Shown piece after piece: positions 10,062 to 19,321 of a stretch of DNA of 64,000 bases. This stretch comes from Myxococcales bacterium (GTDB lineage Bacteria > Myxococcota_A > Polyangia > Haliangiales > Haliangiaceae), in contig JADJUW010000001.1 of NCBI GenBank assembly GCA_016716835.1, forward strand, positions 124,001-188,000, written 5' to 3'. The notes beneath the pieces were generated by a model. It worked only from the letters and a program-made list of their open reading frames with translations, was not told the origin of the DNA and did no database searches. The translations under genes and the position numbers were made by a program. Position 1 is the stretch's first letter. Each line of letters opens with the position of its first letter.

Positions 10062-10899
10062 GGCCACGCAAGCCGCTCCAGCGTCTCGATGGCAGCGCGC
10101 GGCGCCTTGGCTTGGGGTGGGTATGCTTAGCTTGGCCGCCCTTATCAGCGTGTGGCGGTTGCAGCATGCGGCGCCACCGGCAAACGCCGATTGGCGTGTG
10201 GTCGCGGCCGCCGTCGCCGCGCAGTGGCAACCCGGGGACGTCGTGGTTGCGGCGCCGTCATGGACGTCGCCGATCGCGCGGCGCTTTATCGCTGCCATGG
10301 GCGATGTCGATGCGGCAACCAAGATGGACTTGGCGGCGGTGTCGCGCGCGTTCGTGGTCACGCCTACGCGCGATCGTCACCTGGCGCGGCCCTTGCTCTT
10401 GGCGAGTGGGTTTACCGCGGGCTCGCCGGCGCATACGCAGACCATCGGCGCGCTGACGTTAGCGCGCTTTGAACAGCAGCCCGTGGCGGTGATCGACAAC
10501 TTGCTGGCGCACCAAGCGAGCACAATTGCGGAGGTCGGCGAGGTGGCACACGCCGGCTATGCGCCCAAGCGGTGCGTACAGCTCGTGCCGCCGCCCGGCG
10601 GCCAAAGCGAGATCTTGGTCGACATGACCTTAGGCACGACGCTGGTTGGATACGTTGGGCTTGCCGATGTGTTCACACGCCGCAACGTGCGGACGGAGGG
10701 CCACCTGCGCATCGAACAAGTGGCCGCCGATGGCGCGCGCATCGTGCTCGCGCAGCAAGTCGTCGGCGTAGACGATGGGTGGGTGCGCTTTGCGGCAACG
10801 ACAAAGCCCGGCATGGCGCGGCTGGCGTTTGTCGCGAGCTCGCCCGCGCGCGATGGCCGCGACCGGCGGCTATGTTTTGCCGCAGAGGCGCGGCCGTGA
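10060..10899 (+). CDS. Membrane-anchored protein with beta-sandwich-like C-terminus
   Basis: A protein of 279 residues with one N-terminal membrane anchor (WLGVGMLSLAALISVW, about residues 16-32). Residues about 40-140 suggest a small alpha/beta domain. The C-terminal half (PPGGQSEILVDMTLG, then LVGYVGLADVF, then GWVRFAATT and RLCFAAEAR) reads like an all-beta carbohydrate-binding type sandwich often attached to glycan-handling membrane proteins. No catalytic motif is recognised. It is translationally coupled to the next gene (GTGA overlap), a PMT-like glycosyltransferase, and probably assists it. The start codon overlaps the divergent gene's start. Confidence 0.65.
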   Translation: MATQAAPASRWQRAAPWLGVGMLSLAALISVWRLQHAAPPANADWRVVAAAVAAQWQPGDVVVAAPSWTSPIARRFIAAMGDVDAATKMDLAAVSRAFVVTPTRDRHLARPLLLASGFTAGSPAHTQTIGALTLARFEQQPVAVIDNLLAHQASTIAEVGEVAHAGYAPKRCVQLVPPPGGQSEILVDMTLGTTLVGYVGLADVFTRRNVRTEGHLRIEQVAADGARIVLAQQVVGVDDGWVRFAATTKPGMARLAFVASSPARDGRDRRLCFAAEARP

Positions 10900-12629
10900 C
10901 CTCACCGCCATTTGTAAATGCATCCGCGGCTCCGCCACGCCGCCGCGTGGCCTTGGCGGCGTTGGTGTTCGTCGCGGCGACAACGCTGACGATGTGGTGG
11001 CAAGCTTCGGTCGGCATCGCCCGCGACGAGGCGGTGTATATGCATGCCGGCGACCGCTATGCGCGCTGGTGGGGGCGGTGGCTCACAGGCGATGGTGGTG
11101 GCGACAAGGCGGCGATTGCGGCGGCCTGGGGTGGCCCGCGCGACACCGACAATAACCGCGAGCATCCGCCGCTCATTAAGACGCTGATGGGCGCCAGCCA
11201 CGCGATCGCCGTCAACGGGTTTGGCGCGCGCGGCACCGCCGAGCTCGCGAGCTATCGCGTGATAGGCGCGCTATTTATGGGTTTGCTCGCCTTAGTCTGC
11301 TTTGTATGGGCGTCGCAATTATGGGGCGTGGCCGCCGGCGCATGGGCAAGCCTCTTTGTGATGTGCATGCCGCGTGTGCTGGGCTATGCGTCCGTGGCGT
11401 GCTTTGACGTCCCCATCGCCACGCTGTGGCTGGCCTGCACGTATGCCTATTGGCGCGCGCAGACGTCGCGGCGATGGTGCGTCGCGCTCGCGCTCGTGCT
11501 GGGCGCTGCGCTCGCGACCAAGCACAACGCGCTCATCTTGCCGTGGGTGTTTGGCCTGCATTCGCTCATCGTTACGTGGCGACAAGGGAGGGCTAGCCAC
11601 GGCAGCAGGTGGCGCGCGCTGCGTGCGCGTTGGCCGATCGTGGTCGCGATGGCCTGTGCGCCGCTGGTCTTGCTGCTGCTTTGGCCGTGGTTGTGGCTGG
11701 CGCCCGTTGACCACACGGTGGCGTGGCTGCGATTTCACCTAACCCATGTGCACTACAATTATGAGTATCTCGGCACCAACTACAACGCGCCGCCCTTTCC
11801 GTGGCATGTGCCGCTAGTGACGACCGCGCTCACGGTGCCCTTGGTCACCCTGGTGGCGGCGGTCCTCGGCGGCGTGTCGCTGTGGGTACATCGAGCGCGA
11901 GCGCGCCTGCCCGGCGAGGCGGCGCAGGACCCCACGCACGGCGCCGTGTCGCTACTAATCATCTCTGGTAGCCTGGCGCTGGCGCCGTTTATGCTCGGCT
12001 CGACGCCGATTTTTGGCGCCGAAAAACATTGGCTGGCGGCGCTCGCGGTCATCGCGATGGTGGCGGGCGTCGGCGCGGCGCGGGCCATGGCCGCGCTGGC
12101 TGAGCGGCGAGGCGGAACGCTTGCGCGCGCGTGCTGCGGCTTGCTCATCGCGGTCGCCTTGGGGCAGGAACTCCATGCCGGCCATCGCGGCGGCCTTGCG
12201 CATTACAACGCGCTCGCGGGGGGCGCGAGTGGTGGCGCAGACCTCGGGATGAATCGCCAGTATTGGGGGCTCTCGGCGCGGCAGGCCTTGCCAGCCCTCG
12301 CGGGGCTTGCGGCCCCAGCCGGCGCTGGCGCGTCACTCAAAATCTATACGCACGATGCCGCGCCCGCGTGGGCATTTTATCGCCGCTTTGGCATGGTGCC
12401 GGGCTCGTGGCAAGACAGCGGCGCCGAGTTGCGCGGTATCGAGGCCGCCGATCTCGCGCTGGTGATTCATGAAAAACATTTTGCGCGCCACGAGGCGATG
12501 ATCTGGCAGGCCTATCAGACCGCGGCGCCGGCCCAGGTGATCACCGCTGCCGGCGTGCCGGTGGTGTCGATCTATGTCAATCCGCAGGGGCGCGCCGCTA
12601 CGGGGACAGCCGCACGTCATCGAGATTGA
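10896..12629 (+). CDS. PMT/ArnT-like (GT39 type) membrane glycosyltransferase
   Basis: 577 residues, polytopic. The first periplasmic loop has RDEAVYMHAG and DNNREHPPLIKTLMG, the acidic and His-Pro motifs of the PMT/ArnT superfamily that bind metal and polyprenyl-phosphate sugar. Several further membrane helices follow, with LATKHNALILPWVFG between helices and a periplasmic C-terminal domain. Start GTG 10896 overlaps the stop of the preceding gene (GTGA); the open frame upstream of it is antisense noise. Expected to move a sugar from a lipid carrier to a glycan or protein acceptor on the periplasmic side. The last 32 bp overlap the convergent gene. Confidence 0.82.
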   Translation: MTSPPFVNASAAPPRRRVALAALVFVAATTLTMWWQASVGIARDEAVYMHAGDRYARWWGRWLTGDGGGDKAAIAAAWGGPRDTDNNREHPPLIKTLMGASHAIAVNGFGARGTAELASYRVIGALFMGLLALVCFVWASQLWGVAAGAWASLFVMCMPRVLGYASVACFDVPIATLWLACTYAYWRAQTSRRWCVALALVLGAALATKHNALILPWVFGLHSLIVTWRQGRASHGSRWRALRARWPIVVAMACAPLVLLLLWPWLWLAPVDHTVAWLRFHLTHVHYNYEYLGTNYNAPPFPWHVPLVTTALTVPLVTLVAAVLGGVSLWVHRARARLPGEAAQDPTHGAVSLLIISGSLALAPFMLGSTPIFGAEKHWLAALAVIAMVAGVGAARAMAALAERRGGTLARACCGLLIAVALGQELHAGHRGGLAHYNALAGGASGGADLGMNRQYWGLSARQALPALAGLAAPAGAGASLKIYTHDAAPAWAFYRRFGMVPGSWQDSGAELRGIEAADLALVIHEKHFARHEAMIWQAYQTAAPAQVITAAGVPVVSIYVNPQGRAATGTAARHRD

Positions 12630-14802
12630 GATGGCCCCAACCACCCGGGTCGTCATCGATAGCGACCAAGGTTGCGAGCTGCCCGCGATACGCCGCCACG
12701 TCCCACGCAACGCGCTCCATCGCCTCGCTGCTCGTGCGCGGACTCGCCGTTAGCACCACGCGATCATTGACGCGCAGCTCGACGCGCAGGCGCGTGGAAT
12801 TTGCGCCGCCGCCGAGCAGAAAACTGAGGCTCGAGCCGTCGAGCACGAAGCCTCGCAGCCACAGCTTGCCGGCGCTCTGATCGCCTTGATGCATGCTAGA
12901 GGCAAACCGGCGGCCCTCGTACCCCACCACGAGGCTTTGTCCGGAAACCGGACGATCAACAGGTCGCAGCCCAAAGGCGGTGCCCTCGGCGACCCAGCCG
13001 CCCCACGCAGGTGCCTCGAAATCGCCGAGCACGATGGTGCCAGGCGGGGGCAGGGGCGACGACCCTATGGGGAGCCAAATGCTGGTCGGGACAACCTTGG
13101 CACCAGAGCGCAGCCGCGGCCCCGCCTGCTCGCGCGCCAACAACCGCACCGGCTTGTAGTGCGCACGCAGCAGCTCCGACGTCGCGGCGTCGATGTGCAC
13201 GTCGCGATCGTCGAGCACCAAGGCGCCAAAGCCACGCGCCCGCACCGCCTCCGCCAGCGCCGCGATTTGGCGTGGCGACTTACCTTTGCGCCGCGACGTC
13301 ACGTCGATGATGCCCATGCGATGCGCCCATGGCTGTTTGCCCGCGAGCTTGCCGTACCAAGGATGAGAAGGCACCCACACCTCGCCCGGCAGGCTGGCGA
13401 TCTCGTTGATCAGCGCCGCGCCCGCCGCGCGATCGTGCGCCGAAGGGGCGAGGTCGCGTGTGGGACGGTGCTCGCTCGCCAGCGCGCCACAAAGCAGCGT
13501 CGTCGCGCCGACTAGGAGCAACCGCGCGCGCCAGGTATGCGCGCTCTGCAGCGCCGCGATGATCAGCGCGCCGCACGCAATCGCGCCGTGCAGCAGCGCG
13601 GGCATATAGGCGTTAAAATGCGCATACTGCGTGCCCCAGCCAATCGCGCCCACCACCAACGAGGCGCCGTAAATCGTCGCCCAGCGCCAAAACAGGCGCA
13701 CCCCGAGCTCGGCGTGGCGGGTCATGACGAGGTTGCCTGCGAGGATCGTCAGCAGCGCGGTGAGCAAGAGGCCGCGCACGTCTATCAGCGCCACACCGAC
13801 GTTGGCGACAAGCGCTAGCACCAGCCACCACAAGGCGGCGCGCCGCGCGCGCGATGCGACATGGATCAGCGCCCACAACACGCCCCCCGCGAGCGCTAGC
13901 GAGATAGGCCACACGGCGAGCACCTGATTGGGAAATGATTGCCAAACGCGCGCCCAGCTAAACTCGTGTTGTTGGTGCAGCTCAAACACGTAGGTCCAGA
14001 ACCAACCGCTCGACGCGCCATTTAGCACCCAGCTAAAGCCAAGCCCAAGCCCAGCCGCAATCGGGATCATGATCCACATCCGGCGCGGCGACGTCACCAG
14101 CATCAGGCCCCCGAGCACCAAGACGTAGATCACCCCGGTTTGCTTGCAGAAAAACGATAGGGCCAGCAGCGCCGTGACGGCGACCAGGCGCATCGGCAAC
14201 GGCGACTCTTCGGGTTCCCGCACGTAGACAAAGCAGCTAACCGTCACCATGCATAGAAATAGGCTATCGGCGCGCGCGAGATCGAACCAGCCATCGACGA
14301 AGCGGTACCCCGCCGCATAGCCGGCAGCGGTCACCAGCGCGGCCACCCACAGCTCCGGACGCCACGAGGTTGCCTTGAGCGTCTGGGTCGCGGGCGAGCC
14401 GGCCTGCGACGCGAGCAAGGGGATGCCTTCGCGCCACAGGCGAAAACGCCGAAAGTGCACCCAGGTGCCGATCAGCGTCGCTAGCAACGCGGCGATGGAA
14501 ACCCCACGCGCCAGGCCATAGGTGATGCCTGCGACCGAGCCGAGCAGCGCGATGATTGCCGGGTACAATGGCGTATAGAGAAATGGAATGAACGATACCG
14601 ACGGCGCGACATATACGCCTTGACCGGTCGCGATGCGTGAGGCGTGATGCAGCGTGCCGCCCTCCATCCACTCGAGGTCATATGGGTAGCTGGCGCGCAG
14701 CGCGATGGTGGTGCCGACGTCGATGAGCACCCAAAGCGCAAAGCCTGCCGCGACCGTCCAAAGCAGGCGTTCGAGATGCTTTGGCCAAGGGGTGCCGTTC
14801 AC
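12598..14802 (-). CDS. GT-C glycosyltransferase fused to a carbohydrate-binding-like domain
   Basis: 734 residues. The N-terminal two thirds are polytopic, with SYPYDLEWMEGGTLHH in the first loop (acidic motif of GT-C enzymes) and YTPLYPAIIALLG. After the last helix come about 130 residues that look like a jelly-roll binding module: GDFEAPAWGGWVAEGTAFG, LWLRGFVLDG, VAWDVAAYRGQLA and a final DDDPGGWGHLNLDDVRL. The last motif recurs in the beta-sandwich modules of glycoside hydrolases. Start GTG 14802 overlaps the TGA of the sulfatase gene upstream (GTGA). The stop lies inside the end of the convergent glycosyltransferase gene. It likely acts on the same surface polymer as its neighbours. Confidence 0.8.
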   Translation of the reverse strand: MNGTPWPKHLERLLWTVAAGFALWVLIDVGTTIALRASYPYDLEWMEGGTLHHASRIATGQGVYVAPSVSFIPFLYTPLYPAIIALLGSVAGITYGLARGVSIAALLATLIGTWVHFRRFRLWREGIPLLASQAGSPATQTLKATSWRPELWVAALVTAAGYAAGYRFVDGWFDLARADSLFLCMVTVSCFVYVREPEESPLPMRLVAVTALLALSFFCKQTGVIYVLVLGGLMLVTSPRRMWIMIPIAAGLGLGFSWVLNGASSGWFWTYVFELHQQHEFSWARVWQSFPNQVLAVWPISLALAGGVLWALIHVASRARRAALWWLVLALVANVGVALIDVRGLLLTALLTILAGNLVMTRHAELGVRLFWRWATIYGASLVVGAIGWGTQYAHFNAYMPALLHGAIACGALIIAALQSAHTWRARLLLVGATTLLCGALASEHRPTRDLAPSAHDRAAGAALINEIASLPGEVWVPSHPWYGKLAGKQPWAHRMGIIDVTSRRKGKSPRQIAALAEAVRARGFGALVLDDRDVHIDAATSELLRAHYKPVRLLAREQAGPRLRSGAKVVPTSIWLPIGSSPLPPPGTIVLGDFEAPAWGGWVAEGTAFGLRPVDRPVSGQSLVVGYEGRRFASSMHQGDQSAGKLWLRGFVLDGSSLSFLLGGGANSTRLRVELRVNDRVVLTASPRTSSEAMERVAWDVAAYRGQLATLVAIDDDPGGWGHLNLDDVRLSP

Positions 14803-17509
14803 GGCAGCAGCTCCACGCGCGCGACCTTGGCGCGATTTTCTTTGACTACGATGGGTGAGCTCTGTTGCGGGCTCGCCTTGGCGGCGATCGTCAGTCTGTG
14901 TTCGCCACGCCACGCGCCAACCCACAGCTCATACGAACCAAGCGGCGCATCGGCAGGAATCGCCAGCGTCGATCGATAGCGAATATATTGTCCGGCACGC
15001 CACCACGCAAACGGCCGCGCGGGCTCGTGATCTCCAACCAGGCGCCGATGCTGAGGGCCCTGCGCGTGCACGAATAACTTGTAGCCGGCGGGTGGCGCGC
15101 CGTGGGCCGCAAACGTCCATGTAAGTTCGATGATGTCGCCTCGGCGCGCGACCTTGGGCACCTGCAGGTCGAGCAACTCGATGTGTTCGCCGAGCCAAAG
15201 CGACAAGCCGCGCTCGCTCGGGGGTGCGGGCAGCAACGCCGCAGCCGCGCCTTCGGGCACTTGCGATCGGTCAACGAATTGCGCCAATGCCGCGCGCTCA
15301 TCGGCGCAGGCGCCTGGCTGGCCGCTTAAATCGCGCGTTTCGTTCGGATCGATCTCGACGTCGTAGACCTGCCAGCTGGCGATTGGCGACATGGTGTAGA
15401 TGACGTGGCACCTCGCCGAGGCAACCCCGCGCACCTCGTTGTTGTTTTCATAGGAGAGCTCTTGGAACACCAAGGCAGGTGCGGCCGCGGCGCGGGGCCG
15501 CAACGCGCTCTGGCCCATGAGGTTGCCTAGGAGCGCCGAGTCTCGCAGATCGAGTAGGTCAGCCACGGTGGCGGCGATATCGATGTGTCCCGTCGGCTGG
15601 GGCTCGACGCGCGCGGGCAGGCCGGGCACAAACATCAGCAGCGGCACGCGCGTCTGCGCGGCATAAAGATGATAGCCGTGAAAGGCGACGTCGTGTTCGC
15701 CAAAACCCTCGCCATGATCGCCCGTCACGATGATCGCGGTGCGCTCGCGCAGGCCAAGCGAATCGAGCGTTGCCAGCAGGCGCCCAAGCTGGAGGTCGGT
15801 GAAAAAAATCTCTTGGTCGTAGCGGCCTTGCTCGCCGGGCCACGCCGGCGCCTCGCGATGCGCCTCGTACTCGTAGTGCGGATCGTAGTAGTGCACCCAC
15901 AAAAAAAACGGCGCGGCGGTGCGTGCGCTGACAAACTCAATCGCCTTGTCGGTTTGCTCGCGCGACGAGCTGCCGCGCGTATGCGCCGGTCCTTGGCCTG
16001 GCACGCCGTGGTGCAGGCGACGATTGTCGTTGTCGTAGACCGCAAAGCCTTGGTTCATACGTCGCTTGGGATCAAAGTAGTCGTAGTTCAAGATCGCGCC
16101 GGTCTCGCGCCCTGCGGCCTGCGCCAGCTCTCCAAGCGTAATGGCCTGCGGCAGCAAGCCGGGCCAGCCAGGGGCGCTCGTGTCGTAGCGCGCCGAGAGT
16201 GGCAGGCGTCCGGTGAGGATGGCGGGGATCGAGTAACGCGTTGAGGGCGCGTGCGCCCACGCATTGGCAAAGCGCGTGCCGCGCGCGGCGAGCGCGTCGA
16301 GATTCGGCGTCGTGACGCGCTCGTAACCATAGGCGCTGAGTCGATCGGCGCGCAGCGTATCGATCGTGATCACGATGATATTTAGATCGGTGGGTAACGG
16401 CGCGCGCGGCGCCTCGGAAAATTGCGTCGCGGCGGTTGGGGCCGCAGCCTGGTCCAGGCGCAGATCGCCGCCAAGGCAATTTTGGTCGATGCCGTCGTCG
16501 GGGATATCCGCCGCGCCGGGATGAATGTCGCGATTAAGATCATCGCAGTCCCCGCCGCCAAACCAAGCGGCGTGGCCATCGCGGTCCAGATCGATCGCGC
16601 GGCCCAGGAACGCCGCGATGCCGCCGCCCAGCCCGGTGTATCCCGCGGCCTTGCTCACGCCGGCATGATTGCCCAGCCAAAGCGCGAGCAATGATGCGGT
16701 GATGAGCAGCACCCAGGTTGTGATGGCGCGCGGACGCGAACGGCGCCGCCACCACATCGCAGCGGCGGTCGCGATTACGAGGCTTGTCGCGACAACGATC
16801 GCCCGCAAGGGCATCGCCGCGGCGGTCTCCGGCGCGCGCGCTACCAACCAACTAATGGCGGCGGTACTCAGCGCAAGCTTGACGACGAAAGCGAACCACC
16901 ACGTGCTCGAGAACTCGTGCACGTCGCGCGCGCGCCGCAGCAGCACATGCAAGACGGTCGCGACCCGCGCCGTCAGCAGCGCCGTCGCGGCGAGTGTGAT
17001 CGTGATGACGCCAGCACCCCCAGCATGGCGATAAGCACCACGAGGTCGTGGCGCTTGCGACCCTCGAGCGCCAGGCTGCCAAAATGAAAGACGACGTAGC
17101 CCGCGCTCGCAAACGCGATCAGTGCGACCAATGTCGCGGCCAGAGGCCACAGCGCGGCGGGTTGCCCTGTTTGGCGCGCCTGGTGGTGATGGCGCGCGAT
17201 CGCGGCAAAGGCCATTGCTACGGGATTTGTTTCGCCGGCAATTAAGGCAACGCCTCGCCACGCCAACGCGCCGCCCAGGGCTAACCAGCCACAGGCGGCC
17301 GCGTACGCGCAGGTGACGTACCCGACGAATGGTACGAGCTGGGCGCCGTGCACAAATTCGCGGGCGGCGCCGAGCCGCAACAGCGCGTCGGCTAGTCCGA
17401 TTAGACCTCCGGCGAGCAAGCCCGCCTGCATCGCGACAAGCGCGAGCGGCCATGCGCGCCCGCCAGCGTCGGACGACGCGTCGCGCCCAGCGGGAGGTGG
17501 CACGGCCAT
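14799..17509 (-). CDS. Membrane sulfatase-family enzyme with MopE-like metal-binding segment (frameshifted)
   Basis: One gene read in two frames. From ATG 17509 the first frame codes membrane helices (WPLALVAMQAGLLAGGLIG onward) and stops at 16973. The second frame, open from before 17010, continues with more helices (ITITLAATALLTARVATVL) to 14799. One extra G in the GGGGG run (minus strand, 17017-17021) would join them as LIAMLGGAGVITIT, giving about 903 residues. Order: about eight membrane helices; DLDRDGHAAWFGGGDCDD and DDGIDQNCLGG, a MopE-type calcium/copper-binding repeat; then a sulfatase/alkaline-phosphatase-fold domain (NIIVITIDTLRADRLSAYGY, VTGDHGEGFGEHD). The usual Cys-x-Pro-Ser-Arg formylglycine motif is absent (HAPSTRYSIPAIL), so it may be a phosphotransferase rather than a sulfatase. 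The C-terminus is beta-rich. Confidence 0.8.
17017..17021 (-). other. Probable frameshift site in sulfatase gene
   Basis: A five-base G run on the minus strand separates the two frames of the membrane sulfatase. Reading needs a -1 shift here, equal to one missing G in the assembled sequence. The second frame has no ATG, GTG or TTG start just after the junction and its first residues are already hydrophobic, which argues against two separate genes. Confidence 0.65.
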
Positions 17510-17636
17510 ACCGCGACAGTAGACCCAATCTTCGCGGCAATGGAAAGGCGCGTGGTGCGCTTCCGGGGCGCCGCGCGTCGGCCGGCGCATCCCGGGGCCG
17601 CAGGCGAGGGCGGGCGCGCTGTGATACGGTGCGCCC

Positions 17637-19319
17637 GTGCCTTTTGCCATGGTCTCTCCGGCGTCTAGGATGCGTGGCGCGACAGCGGAGGCGTGGGCGA
17701 CGGCGCTCGCGGTCGTGGTGGCAGGCGTCGCGCTGTGGTGGCACGCGCAGCGCTATTGGTTCGTCACTGACGACGCCTTTATCTCGCTCGTCTATGCGCG
17801 CAATCTCGCCGAGCATGGGCAGCTCGTGTTTAATCTCGGCGAGCGCGTCGAGGGCTATACCAATTTTGCGTGGACGGTATTGCTCGCAGGGGCGATTAAG
17901 CTTGGCGCCGTGGGCGACGTCGCGGCGTTGTGGCTCGGCCTTGCCTTTGGCGTCGGTACCATCGCCGGCGCGGCGGCGTGGCTGCGCGCGGTGCTGCCGC
18001 CGGATGTTGCGCCGTGGCCCACGCTGTGGAGCGCGGTGCTCGCCGGGTTGCTCGCGGGCAGCGCGGGGATGGCGGCGTGGAGTGCGGGCGGGCTCGAAAC
18101 GCAGCTCGTAACCTGCGCCTTGATGTGGATGTTTGTCGGCTACGAGGGCGTGCGCTGCGCCGCCCCGCGCGCAGGCAGCGCGAGGCCATCCGCGACCGTG
18201 GCGTGTTGGGCGATCATTGCCGTCCTCACGCGTCCGGACGCCGCGGTGTTTGTCGCCGCCCTTGGGCTGCATCGCGCCGCGGCCCTCGCACGTGCGCGCG
18301 CGTGGCCCCATCGTCGCGATTGGCTAGTCGCGGCCGCGTTTTTGTTGGTGGTCGGCGCCTATCTCGCGTGGCGCCGCAGCTACTACGGCTACTGGCTGCC
18401 CAATACGTATTACGTCAAAGCCACCGGCGCATTTTCGCCGCCAGCGTTGGCGGCCCAGGTTTGGCAAAACGGTTGGTACTACTGGCGTGCGTGGCTCGCT
18501 CATCTGGGCGGCGTCGCGCCGGTGCTGCCATGGGTCGGTGCGGTCATCGCGGGCATCGGCGCCCTGCGCCTGGCGTCGCGCGCGCCCTACGTCGTCATCG
18601 CGCTTTTGCTTTACGTCCCCTATGTCGCCTCAGTCGGTGGCGATTTCATGGGGCTGTTTCGCTTTGTTATGCCCGTCACCGTCATAGCCATCGTCGCGGC
18701 CGTGCTTGGGCTTGAGTGGCTCGTTGAACTATTTTGGCAAGGTGGGCGCGCCGCCCGCGTCGCCGCGTCGCTCGCGGTAATCGCGCTCCTGCTGAGCTGG
18801 GGCACCAGCCAACAGCGCCTCACCGACGCCAGCCTGCGCGCCGGCAATTATCGCAACGATCGCGGCATCGACACGCCGCGCTTTCTCATCGACTACACGC
18901 ACGATCGCGCGCGCATCGGCGCGGCGCTGGCGCCTTGTGTGCGACCGTCCGATCGCGCCATCGTCGGCGGCGCCGGCGCGCAGCCGTATTTTGCGCGCCT
19001 GCGCGCTATCGATCTCTTTGGCCTAGTGTCTGCCGAAATCGCGCACGGCTCGCCGCGCGTCAGCGCGCGCGCCGGCCACAACAAGGTGGCCAGCAACGAC
19101 CTCTTGTGGGCCTATCAACCGACCCTAGTATTTGCCTGCTACGACCTCACGACGTCGCTACCTCGCGCCGATTTGCGCTGCGGTGCATTTTGGCGCCAGC
19201 GCGATTTTGAGCAAGTGACCATGCGCATCCCCGGCCTGCGCGAGCGCGGCGAGTACTATACATTTTGGGCGGCGCGCAGCCGCAATTTTCGCTGCCCTGG
19301 CACCGTGCTGCGGCGCTGA
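17637..19319 (+). CDS. GT-C type membrane glycosyltransferase, arabinosyltransferase-like
   Basis: 560 residues, polytopic. The first loop FVTDDAFISLVYARNLAEHG followed by GERVEGYTNFAWTVLL is the hallmark of a GT-C family that includes LPS and terminal arabinofuranosyltransferase-like proteins; the DD pair is the likely metal and donor-phosphate ligand. The C-terminal part (FARLRAIDLFGLVSAEIAH, HNKVASNDLLW) is the usual periplasmic tail of this family. Start GTG 17637 or ATG 17649 are both possible. Divergent from the sulfatase gene with about 127 bp between, a likely shared promoter region. Confidence 0.82.
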   Translation: MPFAMVSPASRMRGATAEAWATALAVVVAGVALWWHAQRYWFVTDDAFISLVYARNLAEHGQLVFNLGERVEGYTNFAWTVLLAGAIKLGAVGDVAALWLGLAFGVGTIAGAAAWLRAVLPPDVAPWPTLWSAVLAGLLAGSAGMAAWSAGGLETQLVTCALMWMFVGYEGVRCAAPRAGSARPSATVACWAIIAVLTRPDAAVFVAALGLHRAAALARARAWPHRRDWLVAAAFLLVVGAYLAWRRSYYGYWLPNTYYVKATGAFSPPALAAQVWQNGWYYWRAWLAHLGGVAPVLPWVGAVIAGIGALRLASRAPYVVIALLLYVPYVASVGGDFMGLFRFVMPVTVIAIVAAVLGLEWLVELFWQGGRAARVAASLAVIALLLSWGTSQQRLTDASLRAGNYRNDRGIDTPRFLIDYTHDRARIGAALAPCVRPSDRAIVGGAGAQPYFARLRAIDLFGLVSAEIAHGSPRVSARAGHNKVASNDLLWAYQPTLVFACYDLTTSLPRADLRCGAFWRQRDFEQVTMRIPGLRERGEYYTFWAARSRNFRCPGTVLRR

Positions 19320-19321
19320 GC

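Noticed and set aside
10572..10896. Longer N-terminus for the PMT-like glycosyltransferase
   Set aside because: The added 108 residues are Arg/Ala/His-rich and overlap the upstream gene in another frame; GTG 10896 gives a normal coupled start.
16973..17509. Separate membrane protein gene upstream of the sulfatase
   Set aside because: The frame ends in an Arg/Ser/Cys tail right after a homopolymer, while the other frame continues with membrane helices and lacks a start; a single frameshifted gene explains it better.
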